64,000 nucleotides of DNA from Streptococcus gallinaceus (GCF_024170225.1 NZ_JALJXU010000002.1:248001-312000); one strand, 5' to 3'. Numbered from the stretch's first letter, positions 1 through 10,944 are shown. Translations and numbers: made by a program. The notes: generated by a model not told the origin, from the sequence alone.

Positions 1-81
1 TTCCAGTTTACTTGCGACGATGTCCGCAATCTCCTCTGTATTGCCGGTCATACTCGCATAGACAATTTTTGCCAGTGCCAT
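1..81 (-). CDS. Flavodoxin, 5' part only (runs off window start)
   Basis: Only the first 27 codons are present on the minus strand. They hold the flavodoxin phosphate-binding loop S-M-T-G-N-T-E at residues 10-16, which grips the FMN phosphate in short-chain flavodoxins, after a hydrophobic first strand (KIVYAS). A Shine-Dalgarno GGAGG lies at 87-91 and fixes the ATG at 79-81. Flavodoxins are small cytoplasmic electron carriers. The gene diverges from the DHH phosphodiesterase. The family call is good from the loop alone, but the redox partner cannot be inferred. Confidence 0.8.
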   Translation of the reverse strand, partial: MALAKIVYASMTGNTEEIADIVASKLE

Positions 82-110
82 AATTTCCTCCAAATGTAGA
101 TAGTATTGTC

Positions 111-119
111 ATTATACCA
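111..119 (-). promoter_or_regulatory. Extended -10 promoter of the flavodoxin gene
   Basis: Read on the minus strand the site is TGGTATAAT, a perfect -10 hexamer with the TGn extension, about 30 nt ahead of the flavodoxin start. No convincing -35 is visible. Confidence 0.6.
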
Positions 120-131
120 TATTCTAAACAT

Positions 132-160
132 TTTCAAAAGCCTATTCTTTGTGCTAAAAT
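132..160 (+). promoter_or_regulatory. Likely promoter of the nrnA-apbE unit
   Basis: An extended -10, TGCTAAAAT, ends at 160 with a weak -35 (TTTCAA) 17 bp upstream. A Shine-Dalgarno AAAGGAG follows just before the ATG at 186. Confidence 0.5.
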
Positions 161-185
161 ATGAGGAAGTGAAAAAGGAGAAATC

Positions 186-1130
186 ATGTTGATTCAAGAA
201 CAAATTATAGAAAAAATTAGAGCTTACGATACCATCATCATCCATCGTCATCAGCGCCCAGACCCAGATGCTATCGGGAGTCAATTGGGACTGAAAGGTC
301 TGATTGAAAAGAATTTTCCTGGAAAACGGGTTTTAGCGACAGGTTTTCAAGAGCCAACTTTGGCTTGGATTGGAACTATGGATACCGTGGAGGATACTGA
401 CTTTGCAGGTGCCTTGGTGATTGTAGTCGACACAGCCAATACAGAGCGAATTGATGATGCCCGCTATGACAAGGGACATTTCTTGGTTAAAATTGACCAC
501 CATCCCAATGATGATGTCTACGGAGATTTGCTTTGGGTGGATACCCAATCCAGTTCAGCTAGTGAGTTGGTTGCTCGTTTAGCTATGGAGCAAAATTTGG
601 AGATGGATGCAGCCGTTGCAGCTTCTTTGTACGCAGGAATTATCGGAGATACCGGTCGTTTTCTTTATCCCGCGACAAGTGCTAAAACCTTTGAAGTTGC
701 AAGTTTCTTGCGCCAGTATAACTTTGACTTTTCAGCGATTTCTCGAAAAATGGACGAAATGGATGCCAAGATTGCTAAGTTGACAGGCTATGTTTACGAC
801 CATATGGACGTAGATGAAAATGGAGCTGCGCGGATTGTGTTGACGCGTGCTCTCATGCAAGAATATCAGGTTACAGATGCAGAGACCGCAGCTATTGTCT
901 CGGCGCCAGGCCGTATTGCAGATGTGCAGTCTTGGGCGATTTTCGTGGAGCAAGAAAATGGAACCTATCGCGTTCGCCTGCGCAGTAAAGTAGCTGTTAT
1001 CAATGAAATTGCCAAACGCCATGAAGGCGGTGGTCATCCACTTGCTAGCGGAGCTAATTCTTACTCGTTAGAGGAAAATGAAGCTATTTACCAAGAAATC
1101 AAGGAGGCTGTCAAAAATGCCAGAAGCTAG
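186..1130 (+). CDS. nrnA: DHH-DHHA1 phosphodiesterase (NrnA / Pde2-like)
   Basis: This is a soluble DHH-superfamily, Mn-dependent phosphoesterase of 314 residues, the usual length. All motifs are visible: H-x-H followed by D-P-D-A-I-G (residues 20-31), the VVDTAN strand, the name-giving DHH triad in KIDHHPND, GDTGRF, and a C-terminal DHHA1 domain ending in GGGHPLASGA. Family members degrade 2-5 nt oligoribonucleotides and pAp. The streptococcal orthologue Pde2 also finishes c-di-AMP breakdown by cutting pApA to AMP. It overlaps apbE by 14 bp, so the two are probably co-transcribed. Substrate choice between nanoRNA, pAp and pApA cannot be decided from sequence. Confidence 0.88.
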   Translation: MLIQEQIIEKIRAYDTIIIHRHQRPDPDAIGSQLGLKGLIEKNFPGKRVLATGFQEPTLAWIGTMDTVEDTDFAGALVIVVDTANTERIDDARYDKGHFLVKIDHHPNDDVYGDLLWVDTQSSSASELVARLAMEQNLEMDAAVAASLYAGIIGDTGRFLYPATSAKTFEVASFLRQYNFDFSAISRKMDEMDAKIAKLTGYVYDHMDVDENGAARIVLTRALMQEYQVTDAETAAIVSAPGRIADVQSWAIFVEQENGTYRVRLRSKVAVINEIAKRHEGGGHPLASGANSYSLEENEAIYQEIKEAVKNARS

Positions 1131-2043
1131 TCGTCGCATTCATTTGATGGGGACATTTATCGATACCAAAATTTGGCATGAGGACCCTCAACCAATTTTG
1201 GAACAGGTGGAGGAGTTGCTCTATCTGTACAAGGATCGTTTTTCTGCCAATGATTTGACTTCTGAGCTCATGGAAGTCAATCTTAACGCGGGTGTGCAGC
1301 CTGTACCTGTGGCACCAGACCTCTATGAATTGATTGAATTAGGGAAAGCTCACAGTTGTGCACCAGGTAGTCGGCTCAACATTACGATTGGTCCCCTGAT
1401 TCAGGCTTGGCGAATTGGATTTGACGATGCCAAGGTGCCTGATGAGGCGACAATCAAGGACAAGTTGCGTATTATCAACCCAGAGGACATCGTTTTAGAG
1501 CCAGAATATCGTCAAGTTTACTTAAAAAAAGAAGGGATGGCCATTGATTTGGGCGCTCTTGCCAAGGGCTACATTGCGGACAAAATCGTCGAGCACCTCA
1601 AACGCGTCGGTGTGGAGAGAGGTCTCATCAATTTGGGAGGCAATGTCTTGACCTTTGGACGAGCAGCGCACAACCCTGATGGTATGTGGCGGATTGGTGT
1701 GCAGCATCCAAAATTGCCGCGCGGTAACAATATTACTGTCTTGAAAATAGGCGAGGAATCGGTGGTGACTTCCGGCATCTACGAGCGAACATTTACCTAT
1801 GAGGGGAAAACCTACCACCATATTTTTGACAGTCAGACAGGTTATCCGGTTGCGACAGATGTGGCCAGCTTGACCATTATTTCTGAAAAATCAGTGGATG
1901 GAGAAATTTGGACTACGCGCTTGTTTGGTCGTCCTATCCGAGAAATTTATGATGAAGTCAATGCACAATCAGGCATAGAAGCTATTATTATCACGGTTAA
2001 CGACGAAATAATCTATACCGATGGAGTGGCGGATAAATTTTAG
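1117..2043 (+). CDS. apbE: FAD:protein FMN transferase (ApbE family)
   Basis: ApbE enzymes transfer FMN from FAD to a threonine of a target flavoprotein, or act on FAD in related roles. Family features seen are the RLNITIGPL block, the AIDLGALAKGYIADK segment, the NLGGNVLTFG loop and the HHIFDSQTGYPV signature near the C-terminus. The ATG at 1117 is preferred over an in-frame ATG at 1078 because AAGGAGG (1101-1107) sits at the right distance. It has no signal peptide or lipobox, so this copy is probably cytoplasmic. Two flavin reductases follow, which suggests a flavin-handling neighbourhood. The flavinylated target is not in the window. Confidence 0.88.
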   Translation: MPEASRRIHLMGTFIDTKIWHEDPQPILEQVEELLYLYKDRFSANDLTSELMEVNLNAGVQPVPVAPDLYELIELGKAHSCAPGSRLNITIGPLIQAWRIGFDDAKVPDEATIKDKLRIINPEDIVLEPEYRQVYLKKEGMAIDLGALAKGYIADKIVEHLKRVGVERGLINLGGNVLTFGRAAHNPDGMWRIGVQHPKLPRGNNITVLKIGEESVVTSGIYERTFTYEGKTYHHIFDSQTGYPVATDVASLTIISEKSVDGEIWTTRLFGRPIREIYDEVNAQSGIEAIIITVNDEIIYTDGVADKF

Positions 2044-2075
2044 AAAGCCTTTACATTTTCAATAAAAAATAGTAA

Positions 2076-2081
2076 TATAAT
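2076..2081 (+). promoter_or_regulatory. Possible -10 element before the flavin reductase pair
   Basis: A TATAAT lies 39 nt before the ATG at 2120. A second hexamer, TATACT, lies at 2085-2090. No good -35 is spaced for either, so the start point is uncertain. Confidence 0.35.
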
Positions 2082-2119
2082 ATGTATACTCTGCAAATGT
2101 AGGAGGAAAGGATACTATT

Positions 2120-2722
2120 ATGAAATTGATTGCTTTGGTTGGCACAAACTCTGCCAAATCTACGAATCGTACATTGCTACACTATATTCAACAGCACTTT
2201 TCTGATAAAGCGGATATTGAAGTGATTGAGATCAAGGATCTACCAATTTTCAATAAACCGGCCGATAAGAAAGTTCCAGAAGCCATTTTGGAAATCGCTG
2301 CGAAAATCAGCGCCGCAGATGGAGTGATTATCGGAACACCTGAATACGACCATTCTATCCCAGCGGTACTCATGAGTGCCTTGGCTTGGTTGTCTTACGG
2401 CATTTATCCACTCCTCAACAAGCCGGTAATGATTACGGGTGCCTCTTACGGAACTCTTGGTTCATCACGTGCACAATTGCAATTGCGTCAAATTTTGAAT
2501 GCACCTGAGATCAAGGCGACTGTTTTACCAGATGAATTTTTACTTTCTCATGCCTTGCAGGCATTTAACGGCCAAGGTGAGTTGGTTGATTTAGATACCA
2601 TTAGCAAGTTGGAAGCTATTTTTGACGATTTCCGTCTCTTTGTGAAAATTACTGGAAAATTGTCAAATGCACAAGATCTTTTGCACAAAGAAGCTGAAAA
2701 CTTTGACTGGGAAAGCTTGTAA
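2120..2722 (+). CDS. NAD(P)H-dependent FMN reductase
   Basis: This is a flavodoxin-fold NADPH:FMN reductase of 200 residues. It has the N-terminal LVGTNSAKSTNR phosphate loop, the GTPEYDHSIP motif that contacts the flavin, and GASYGTLGSSRAQLQLRQIL, all typical of the family. It would reduce FMN or an azo/quinone-type acceptor in the cytoplasm with NAD(P)H. A strong Shine-Dalgarno (AGGAGGAAAGG) precedes it. The next gene is a longer paralogue 15 bp downstream with the same motifs, so the pair probably arose by duplication and may act together. The in vivo acceptor is unknown. Confidence 0.85.
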   Translation: MKLIALVGTNSAKSTNRTLLHYIQQHFSDKADIEVIEIKDLPIFNKPADKKVPEAILEIAAKISAADGVIIGTPEYDHSIPAVLMSALAWLSYGIYPLLNKPVMITGASYGTLGSSRAQLQLRQILNAPEIKATVLPDEFLLSHALQAFNGQGELVDLDTISKLEAIFDDFRLFVKITGKLSNAQDLLHKEAENFDWESL

Positions 2723-2737
2723 GGAGGAAGAAAGACT

Positions 2738-3979
2738 ATGAAATTTGTCGGAATTGTAGGCTCAAATGCCGAGGAATCATACAACCGTAAACTCTTGCAA
2801 TTTATCGGTCGTAAATTCAAAACCAAATTTGAATTGGAATTGTTAGAAATTGACCAAGTTCCAATGTTTAATCAGGATGAAAATTGGGAAGAATCTTTCC
2901 AACTCCGTCTCCTCTACAATAAAATTACCCGTGCAGACGGTGTGATTATTGCAACACCAGAACACAACCACACGATTACAGCAGCCTTGAAGAGCGTGCT
3001 TGAATGGCTTTCATTTGCCGTGCATCCTTTCCAAGACAAACCAGTGATGATTGTCGGCGCTTCTTATTATGATCAAGGTACGTCACGTGCCCAAGTTCAT
3101 TTGCGCAAGATTTTAGACGCGCCAGGTGTCAATGCCTATACCCTGCCAGGAAATGAATTTTTACTTGGAAAAGCGAAAGAAGCCTTTGATGACAATGGAA
3201 ATATTATAAACGAGGGTACAGTGAAATTCCTTGAAACCTGCTTAGACAACTTTATCAAATATGTAAAAGTTGTCTCGAAATTACAAAAGCCAAGACCAAT
3301 TGAACAGGAAGACTTGCATTGCCAAGGTTCTATCGCTACCACAATTAAAGGGATTGACCCTGATGATCCGGAATGGTTGGATAAGGCCGCAGCTCAAGTA
3401 GGAGCAGTCGAAGGGGATGCTTATGTCAAATTGGACAACGGTCTCTTGACAGTCAACCAGCTCAATATGTTCTTGAAAGCTATGCCATTCGAATTGACAT
3501 ATGCCGACGACAACAACCAATTCCTCTACTATAATGACAAGCATCCAGACCCAGACACAATGCTTGGTAAACGTGTTCCTGAGCAAGTTGGAAACCGCAT
3601 GGCGACCGTTCACGGTACCTTGCCACCAGCCCGCATGAAAAATGTGGAATGGGTGATTGGGACCCTTCGTAACGGTAACCAAGAATATGTACGGACAATC
3701 GTTCCAGGTACACCACCAGAAATCATCAACACTCACAATTACCAAGCTATGTACTATCCAGACGGTTCTTATGCTGGTATCAATGAAATCATCTTCAACT
3801 TCAAACCATGGTTGGATTGGTATCTTGAAACGACCGGTCAACGATTGGTTGGCGGAAACGCACCAGCAGCTGGTCACGGTGGACACGGACATACAGATGC
3901 AGATTCAGGAGCATCTGGTGCCGATGCACCTGCTGAACACGCAGCAACTGATGCAGATACAGGCGCTTCAGCAACCTAA
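2738..3979 (+). CDS. Flavin reductase fused to a PAS-like domain with a His/Gly/Ala/Asp-rich tail
   Basis: Residues 1 to about 185 are a second NADPH-dependent FMN reductase domain (GTPEHNHTIT, GASYYDQGTSRAQVHLRKIL). After a linker, residues about 245-355 resemble the PAS-type domain found at the C-terminus of DUF438 proteins (blocks FELTYADDNNQFLYYND, GKRVPEQVG and the TIVPGTPPE region). Residues about 370-413 form a low-complexity tail rich in His, Gly, Ala, Asp and Thr that could bind metal. At 413 residues it is twice the usual reductase length. A redox or ligand-sensing role for the PAS part is inference. It follows its shorter paralogue by 15 bp in one operon. Confidence 0.75.
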   Translation: MKFVGIVGSNAEESYNRKLLQFIGRKFKTKFELELLEIDQVPMFNQDENWEESFQLRLLYNKITRADGVIIATPEHNHTITAALKSVLEWLSFAVHPFQDKPVMIVGASYYDQGTSRAQVHLRKILDAPGVNAYTLPGNEFLLGKAKEAFDDNGNIINEGTVKFLETCLDNFIKYVKVVSKLQKPRPIEQEDLHCQGSIATTIKGIDPDDPEWLDKAAAQVGAVEGDAYVKLDNGLLTVNQLNMFLKAMPFELTYADDNNQFLYYNDKHPDPDTMLGKRVPEQVGNRMATVHGTLPPARMKNVEWVIGTLRNGNQEYVRTIVPGTPPEIINTHNYQAMYYPDGSYAGINEIIFNFKPWLDWYLETTGQRLVGGNAPAAGHGGHGHTDADSGASGADAPAEHAATDADTGASAT

Positions 3980-3999
3980 AAATAAATAAGCAAAAAAGC

Positions 4000-4028
4000 T
4001 TGAACTCTATCTCGTATTGTGATATACT
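4000..4028 (+). promoter_or_regulatory. Promoter of rpmE2
   Basis: TTGAAC (4000-4005) and TATACT (4023-4028) are separated by 17 bp, with a TGn extension. The leader that follows (about 4035-4085) can form a small hairpin, CTATGGCTC against GAGTCCATGG, which could be an autoregulatory leader of the kind known for some L31 genes. That last point is speculative. Confidence 0.6.
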
Positions 4029-4085
4029 AGCAGAGTTATAATCTATGGCTCGGAAAAGAGTCCATGGCAGAAAGGAATTTTTAAC

Positions 4086-4328
4086 ATGAAAAAAGATATC
4101 CATCCAGAATATCGCCCTGTTGTCTTCTTAGACACAACTACTGGTTACCAGTTCCTTAGTGGTTCTACAAAACGCACTAACGAAACTGTTGAATTTGAAG
4201 GTGAAACTTACCCACTTATCCGTGTGGAAATTTCATCAGACTCACACCCATTCTACACTGGACGTCAAAAGTTCACTCAAGCAGATGGACGTGTGGATCG
4301 TTTCAACAAAAAATACGGTCTCAAATAA
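4086..4328 (+). CDS. rpmE2: 50S ribosomal protein L31 type B (zinc-free form)
   Basis: An 80-residue L31 of the type B class: it begins [14 protein letters not shown] and ends in [14 protein letters not shown]. It has no cysteines, so it lacks the CxxC zinc ribbon of type A L31. In other Firmicutes such C-minus copies replace the zinc form when zinc is scarce; whether this genome also has a C-plus copy cannot be seen here. The gene is monocistronic, with its own promoter and a strong terminator. Confidence 0.95.
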   Translation: MKKDIHPEYRPVVFLDTTTGYQFLSGSTKRTNETVEFEGETYPLIRVEISSDSHPFYTGRQKFTQADGRVDRFNKKYGLK

Positions 4329-4354
4329 AAAAACAACCCTATGGGTTGTTTTTT
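4329..4354 (+). terminator. Rho-independent terminator of rpmE2
   Basis: The stem AAACAACCC / GGGTTGTTT with a TAT loop is followed by a T-run. Confidence 0.9.
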
Positions 4355-4456
4355 CTTTGTCATCCCTCAAGCAAGACAACAGCTATAAATAACTTTGGAC
4401 GAAAAACGATTTTCAAGACCGGGTAGAATTGGTTGATGATTTTCATAGCCTGTGAG

Positions 4457-4485
4457 TTCAAATTTGAAGGTGATTTTGCTATAAT
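4457..4485 (+). promoter_or_regulatory. Promoter of rodA
   Basis: TTCAAA, a 17 bp spacer, and an extended -10 TGCTATAAT ending at 4485, 35 nt before the start codon. Confidence 0.65.
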
Positions 4486-4520
4486 GTAAATAATACCTAT
4501 TGAAAGTATGAGGAGTTTCT

Positions 4521-5750
4521 ATGAATCGAACAAAAGGGTCGGTAGTCAATCGGATTGATTATCCCCTATTGGTGCCAGTCTTTTTTTTATTGCTGATTGG
4601 TGTGATGGCGATTTACATTGCCGTTAGTCAGGATTATCCAGCCAAGTTGGCCCCAGTAGTTGGACAACAGATTATGTGGATGCTGATTGGTGTGGCACTA
4701 GCAGCCTTGGTGATGTTTTTCAATACCAAATTTTTGTGGAAAGTTACGCCGATACTCTATGTGCTGGGACTGGGCTTGATGGTATTGCCGCTTTATTTTT
4801 ACAGTCCAAGTTTAGTCGCATCGACGGGGGCTCAAAACTGGGTCACTGTAGGAGGGGTTACACTTTTCCAACCGTCAGAGTTCATGAAAATTTCCTACAT
4901 TGTCATGATGGCGAGGTTAACAGTAGGTTTCCACAAACGGCATCCCAAACGGACAATCAAAGAAGATTTCCTCTTGATTGGCTATCTTTTACTCTGTACT
5001 TTACCGGTTTTGGTCCTGCTTTATCTGCAGAGTGACTTGGGAACTGCCTTGGTATTTTTAGCCATATTTGCAGGGATGGTCTTGATTTCAGGCATTTCCT
5101 GGAAAATATTATGGCCTATTGTAGGTCTTGCTTGTGTGGCTGGCATTGCCTTTATTGTCCTATTTACAGCACCTGGCGGGACAGCTTTACTGCATAATCT
5201 CGGGATGGACACCTATAAAATCAATCGGATTACAGCTTGGTTGGACCCGTTTAAAAATGCCCAGTCTACAACTTATCAACAGGCTCAAAGTTTGATTGCG
5301 ATTGGAAGTGGTGGTATTTCGGGGATTGGCTTCAATAAAACCAACTTGCTGATTCCAGTGCGTGAAAGTGATATGATTTTCACGGTTATTGGAGAAGATT
5401 TTGGTTTTATCGGCGGAGCAACGGTTATCGTTCTCTATCTCTTGCTCATTTACCGCATGTTGCGGATAACGTTAGAGTCTAACAATCGATTTTACACCTA
5501 TATTTCGACTGGCTACATCATGATGCTGCTTTTCCATGTTTTTGAAAATATAGGAGCGGCAACGGGACTGTTACCGCTGACAGGGATTCCGCTTCCCTTT
5601 ATCTCACAAGGTGGCTCGTCCATTATTTCCAATCTATTAGGTGTTGGTTTGATTATGTCTATGTCCTACCAGCACAATCTATCTGACGATCGACGTCGTA
5701 GTAAATCACGTGTTTATCAAAAAATTACCATCAAGCGTGTCGAAAAATAA
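4521..5750 (+). CDS. rodA: RodA, SEDS-family peptidoglycan glycosyltransferase
   Basis: This polytopic protein of 409 residues has about ten hydrophobic segments and the SEDS hallmarks: GAQNWVTVGGVTLFQPSEFMK (WVxxG and QPSE motifs), LQSDLGTA, and the C-terminal GLLPLTGIPLPFISQGGSS block. SEDS proteins polymerise lipid II into glycan strands with a partner class B PBP. RodA serves sidewall or peripheral synthesis, which in ovococci gives the slight elongation. FtsW is the alternative, but the length, the standalone context and the lack of division neighbours favour RodA. The Shine-Dalgarno is GAGGAG. The pfpI gene follows 11 bp downstream. Confidence 0.85.
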   Translation: MNRTKGSVVNRIDYPLLVPVFFLLLIGVMAIYIAVSQDYPAKLAPVVGQQIMWMLIGVALAALVMFFNTKFLWKVTPILYVLGLGLMVLPLYFYSPSLVASTGAQNWVTVGGVTLFQPSEFMKISYIVMMARLTVGFHKRHPKRTIKEDFLLIGYLLLCTLPVLVLLYLQSDLGTALVFLAIFAGMVLISGISWKILWPIVGLACVAGIAFIVLFTAPGGTALLHNLGMDTYKINRITAWLDPFKNAQSTTYQQAQSLIAIGSGGISGIGFNKTNLLIPVRESDMIFTVIGEDFGFIGGATVIVLYLLLIYRMLRITLESNNRFYTYISTGYIMMLLFHVFENIGAATGLLPLTGIPLPFISQGGSSIISNLLGVGLIMSMSYQHNLSDDRRRSKSRVYQKITIKRVEK

Positions 5751-5761
5751 GGAGGCTTAAC

Positions 5762-6310
5762 ATGGCAAAAGTAGCAGTATTATTAGCACCTGGCTTTGAA
5801 GAAATCGAAGCTCTGACACCAGTTGATGTTTTGCGTCGTGCGGACATTGACTGTCAAATGATTGGGTTGCTGGGGAAATCCGTTACAGGTTCACACGGTA
5901 TTACCGTTGAAGCAGATAAAATGTTTGACGGGAATTTAGCCGAATTTGATATGATTGTCTTACCAGGGGGAATGCCGGGGTCAACCAACCTTCGAGACCA
6001 TGAAGGACTTATTGAGCAGGTGCAAGAAGCTGCCGTAGCTGGAAAATGGATTGCAGCCATCTGCGCAGCACCGATTGTATTGGATAGGGCTGGTTTGTTG
6101 GAAGGCAAGTCTTATACTTGTTTCCTAGGTCAAGAAAAGACGATCAGTAGCGGGAACCATTGTTCGGATATCGTTGTTGTGGATGGCTCTATCATTACCA
6201 GTCGTGGTGCAGGGACTAGCTTAGCCTTTGCTTATAAGTTGGTTGACTTGCTTGGAGGAAATGGCCAAGAACAAGCAGAACGGATGGTTTATACAGCCTT
6301 ATTTAAGTGA
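5762..6310 (+). CDS. DJ-1/PfpI (ThiJ) family protein
   Basis: A 182-residue DJ-1-type protein with a class I glutamine amidotransferase-like fold. The N-terminal GFEEIE glutamate, the nucleophile-elbow cysteine in AAICAAPIVL, and the SRGAGTS loop after the VVVDG strand match DJ-1. Proteins of this family act as chaperones or glyoxalases/deglycases in oxidative or carbonyl stress; the exact reaction is debated. It is probably co-transcribed with rodA (11 bp gap) and ends at a strong hairpin. Function beyond the fold is not certain. Confidence 0.85.
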   Translation: MAKVAVLLAPGFEEIEALTPVDVLRRADIDCQMIGLLGKSVTGSHGITVEADKMFDGNLAEFDMIVLPGGMPGSTNLRDHEGLIEQVQEAAVAGKWIAAICAAPIVLDRAGLLEGKSYTCFLGQEKTISSGNHCSDIVVVDGSIITSRGAGTSLAFAYKLVDLLGGNGQEQAERMVYTALFK

Positions 6311-6316
6311 AAAAAT

Positions 6317-6342
6317 AAGGGGGAGGGGAACCTCCCCTTTTT
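6317..6342 (+). terminator. Terminator after the PfpI-family gene
   Basis: A very stable stem, GGGGAGG / CCTCCCC, with a GGAA tetraloop is followed by a T-run. Confidence 0.9.
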
Positions 6343-6374
6343 GCTATGTCTGACTGGGATTTTTTGAAAAAATA

Positions 6375-6383
6375 TGATATAAT
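6375..6383 (+). promoter_or_regulatory. Extended -10 promoter of gyrB
   Basis: TGATATAAT ends at 6383, 46 nt before the start codon. No -35 is placed at 16-18 bp, so the TGn extension probably compensates. Confidence 0.55.
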
Positions 6384-6417
6384 CAAGGGTAATATTTATA
6401 GGCGTTTTTTAGCCTGA

Positions 6418-8382
<1,965 letters not shown>

Positions 8383-8419
8383 GATTCTAAAAAAATCAAG
8401 TGCATATGCTAGAAAAGTA

Positions 8420-8428
8420 TGGTATAAT
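8420..8428 (+). promoter_or_regulatory. Extended -10 promoter of ezrA
   Basis: TGGTATAAT ends at 8428, 44 nt before the ezrA start. No clear -35. Confidence 0.55.
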
Positions 8429-8472
8429 AAAGCGATATTGTCTAGTAAATACTAATATCTAAGGAGATTTAC

Positions 8473-10197
8473 ATGTCTAGTGGAACAATCTTTTTAATCA
8501 TTACGATTGTTGTTATATTACTTATTATTTATGTAGCGGGGCTGATTGTGCGTAAGCACAATGATAACCGTTTGGTTGCTTTGGAAGAACGTAAAGAAGA
8601 CTTGTTCAACCTTCCAGTCAATGACGAAGTGGAAGCAGTGAAAAATCTTCACTTGATTGGCCAAAGTCAGGTCAGTTTCCGTGAGTGGAATCAAAAATGG
8701 GTTGACTTGTCACTCAATTCTTTTGCAGATATTGAAAATCATATCTTTGAAGCTGAAGGGTTTAACAATTCATTCCGCTTTATGAGTGCTAAAAATGCTA
8801 TTGCTAGCATTGAAAGCCAGATTGATTTGGTAGAAGAGGACATCACTTCAATCCGCCACGGTTTGCAAGACTTGAAAGAGCAGGAAGAAAAAAATTCTGG
8901 TCGCGTCAAACATGCCTTGGATTTGTTTGATACCTTGCAAGCATCTGTTCGTGAAAATACAGAAACCTATGGTGAAACACTTCCTGAGTTGGAAAAACAA
9001 CTGAAAAATATTGAAGTTGAATTTTCAGAGTTTGTTATGCTCAATTCATCAGGTGACCCAATCGAAGCTTCTGAAATCTTGGACAAGACAGAGGAGCACA
9101 TGATTGCCCTCAATCAGATTATGGACCGTATTCCTGATTTGATTCAAAAGGTCGAAACAGCTTTCCCAGATCAATTAGATGACTTGGAAACAGGTTATCG
9201 TAAGTTGATTGAAGAGAACTATCTCTTCACTGAGGCTGATATTGAAACACAATTCCAAGATATTCGAGTTGCGATTCGTGAAAATACTGCTTTGATTGTT
9301 TCATTTGATTTGGATGCTGCAGAAGTTGAAAATCAAACAATTCAAGAGCGTATCAATCATCTTTACCAGATTTTTACAAAAGAAATCGAATCTCATCGTG
9401 CTACAAGCAAGTTGAGCAAGACACTTCCGAAGTTTGTAGAACATGCAGTTCAAAATACACAAACACTGACAGCAGAAGCAGAGCGCTTGAACCATTCTTA
9501 TCTTTTGTCTGAAAGCAAATTGTCACGTATCCAGCAATTGTCAAATCGTATCGCTAACATTGAGCAAGTGGTGGCTGAAAGCGTTGAAGAGTTAGACGCA
9601 CCACAAGTTGCTTACTCTATCTTGGAAGAACGTTTGGAACATGCCAATGTGACCTTGACAGAGATGGAAGAAGAGCAGTTGATTTTATCAGAATACTTGC
9701 AATCGCAAGAAACATCTGAAACAAACGCTCGTAACAAGGCAGCAACTTATATCAATCAATTGCATACCTTGAAGCGTTACATGGAAAAACGTAATTTGCC
9801 TGGCATTCCAGAAGAATTTCTTGCTATTTTCTTCCGTACAAGTGATCATGTTGAAACATTGCTTGCAGAGTTGGATTACAAACGCATCAATATCGAGGCT
9901 GTTAATCGTCTACTTGAAAATGCAACATTTGACATCCATAATTTGGAAGAAAGTGCTTATTTAATTGTGCAAAATGCTACATTAACAGAGCAGTTGTTGC
10001 AATACTCAAACCGTTACCGTTCATTTGATCCAGCAGTTCAAAAAGCCTTTACTCGTGCTCTTGCTATCTTTGAAAAAGACTACGATTACCAAGCTTCATT
10101 TGAAGAAATCTCATTTGCTCTTGAGACTGTTGAACCTGGTGTAACAGAACGTTTTGTGAATTCTTATGAAAAAACTCGCGAAGCTATTCGCTATTAA
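8473..10197 (+). CDS. ezrA: EzrA, septation ring formation regulator
   Basis: Of 574 residues, an N-terminal membrane segment (about 5-24) is followed by a long, acidic, almost fully helical cytoplasmic rod of spectrin-like repeats. This is the EzrA layout: outside-in anchor, then bundles that bind FtsZ and penicillin-binding proteins at midcell. The REWNQKW region near residue 75 and the C-terminal [19 protein letters not shown] match the family. In ovococci EzrA coordinates septal and peripheral wall synthesis. It lies downstream of gyrB, as in other streptococci, with its own promoter and terminator. Confidence 0.95.
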   Translation: MSSGTIFLIITIVVILLIIYVAGLIVRKHNDNRLVALEERKEDLFNLPVNDEVEAVKNLHLIGQSQVSFREWNQKWVDLSLNSFADIENHIFEAEGFNNSFRFMSAKNAIASIESQIDLVEEDITSIRHGLQDLKEQEEKNSGRVKHALDLFDTLQASVRENTETYGETLPELEKQLKNIEVEFSEFVMLNSSGDPIEASEILDKTEEHMIALNQIMDRIPDLIQKVETAFPDQLDDLETGYRKLIEENYLFTEADIETQFQDIRVAIRENTALIVSFDLDAAEVENQTIQERINHLYQIFTKEIESHRATSKLSKTLPKFVEHAVQNTQTLTAEAERLNHSYLLSESKLSRIQQLSNRIANIEQVVAESVEELDAPQVAYSILEERLEHANVTLTEMEEEQLILSEYLQSQETSETNARNKAATYINQLHTLKRYMEKRNLPGIPEEFLAIFFRTSDHVETLLAELDYKRINIEAVNRLLENATFDIHNLEESAYLIVQNATLTEQLLQYSNRYRSFDPAVQKAFTRALAIFEKDYDYQASFEEISFALETVEPGVTERFVNSYEKTREAIRY

Positions 10198-10198
10198 A

Positions 10199-10222
10199 AG
10201 CTGGATTTATCCAGTTTTTTGT
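10199..10222 (+). terminator. Terminator of ezrA
   Basis: CTGGAT / ATCCAG stem with a TT loop, then TTTTTTG. Confidence 0.8.
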
Positions 10223-10258
10223 ATATTTTTGCATGAATCTTACATCGTTTTGAAAATT

Positions 10259-10267
10259 TGGTACAAT
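10259..10267 (+). promoter_or_regulatory. Extended -10 promoter of serB
   Basis: TTGGTACAAT ends at 10267 (TGn plus TACAAT), 29 nt before the ATG at 10297. Confidence 0.55.
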
Positions 10268-10296
10268 TTAAGAAAAGAAAAAGTTTGGAGTGTAGT

Positions 10297-10944
10297 ATGA
10301 AGGATATCAAAGGATTGCTTGTTATGGACGTGGATTCTACCTTAATTATGGAAGAAGGAATCGACTTGCTGGGCGATATCGCGGGTGTTGGCAGTCAGGT
10401 GGCTGATATTACAGAAAGGGCCATGCAAGGGGAATTGGATTTTCGTCAGGCATTAGATAAACGAGTAGCCCTTTTAAAAGGGCTACCAGAGAGTGTCTTT
10501 CAAGAAATTTTAAAGAAGATTCATTTTACGCCAGGTGCTAAAAAATTAGTTGATGAATTGCATAGTCGCGACTACAAAGTTGGCGTTGTTTCAGGCGGCT
10601 TCCATGAAACGGTCGATAGCTTGGCTGAACAACTTGGATTGGACTATGTTAAAGCCAATCATTTGGAGGTTGTAGATGGCCAGTTAACAGGCCGAGTATT
10701 GGGGGATGTAGTGACCAAGGATGTCAAAAGGCAGATGCTTGAGACTTGGGCCGCTGAGAATGGGTTGACCATGGCTCAGACCATTGCCATGGGAGATGGG
10801 GCAAATGACCTTCCTATGATACAAGCGGCGGGCATCGGTATTGCTTTTTGTGCCAAAACAATTGTACGCGAGCAGACTCCTTTTCAGATAAATGAAAAAG
10901 ATCTGTACAAGGTTATTGAAATTTTAGACAGTCAAAAAAGCTAG
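10297..10944 (+). CDS. serB: Phosphoserine phosphatase (HAD family)
   Basis: SerB hydrolyses L-3-phosphoserine to serine, the last step of serine synthesis. HAD motifs are clear: MDVDSTLI with the catalytic DxD, the EEGIDLLG acidic cap entry, SGGF (motif II), and GDGANDLPM (motif IV). The helical cap residues KRVALLKGLPESV fit the SerB subclass. The start is taken at the ATG at 10297, which has GGAG 6-9 nt upstream; an in-frame ATG at 10258 lies upstream of the -10 box. The product is 215 residues, normal for the short SerB type without an ACT domain. Confidence 0.92.
   Translation: MKDIKGLLVMDVDSTLIMEEGIDLLGDIAGVGSQVADITERAMQGELDFRQALDKRVALLKGLPESVFQEILKKIHFTPGAKKLVDELHSRDYKVGVVSGGFHETVDSLAEQLGLDYVKANHLEVVDGQLTGRVLGDVVTKDVKRQMLETWAAENGLTMAQTIAMGDGANDLPMIQAAGIGIAFCAKTIVREQTPFQINEKDLYKVIEILDSQKS

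Noticed and set aside
3281..3892. 203-codon minus-strand frame inside the PAS-fused reductase gene
   Set aside because: It lies fully opposite a well-supported gene, has no Shine-Dalgarno and a Trp/Cys/Val-rich, non-protein-like composition.
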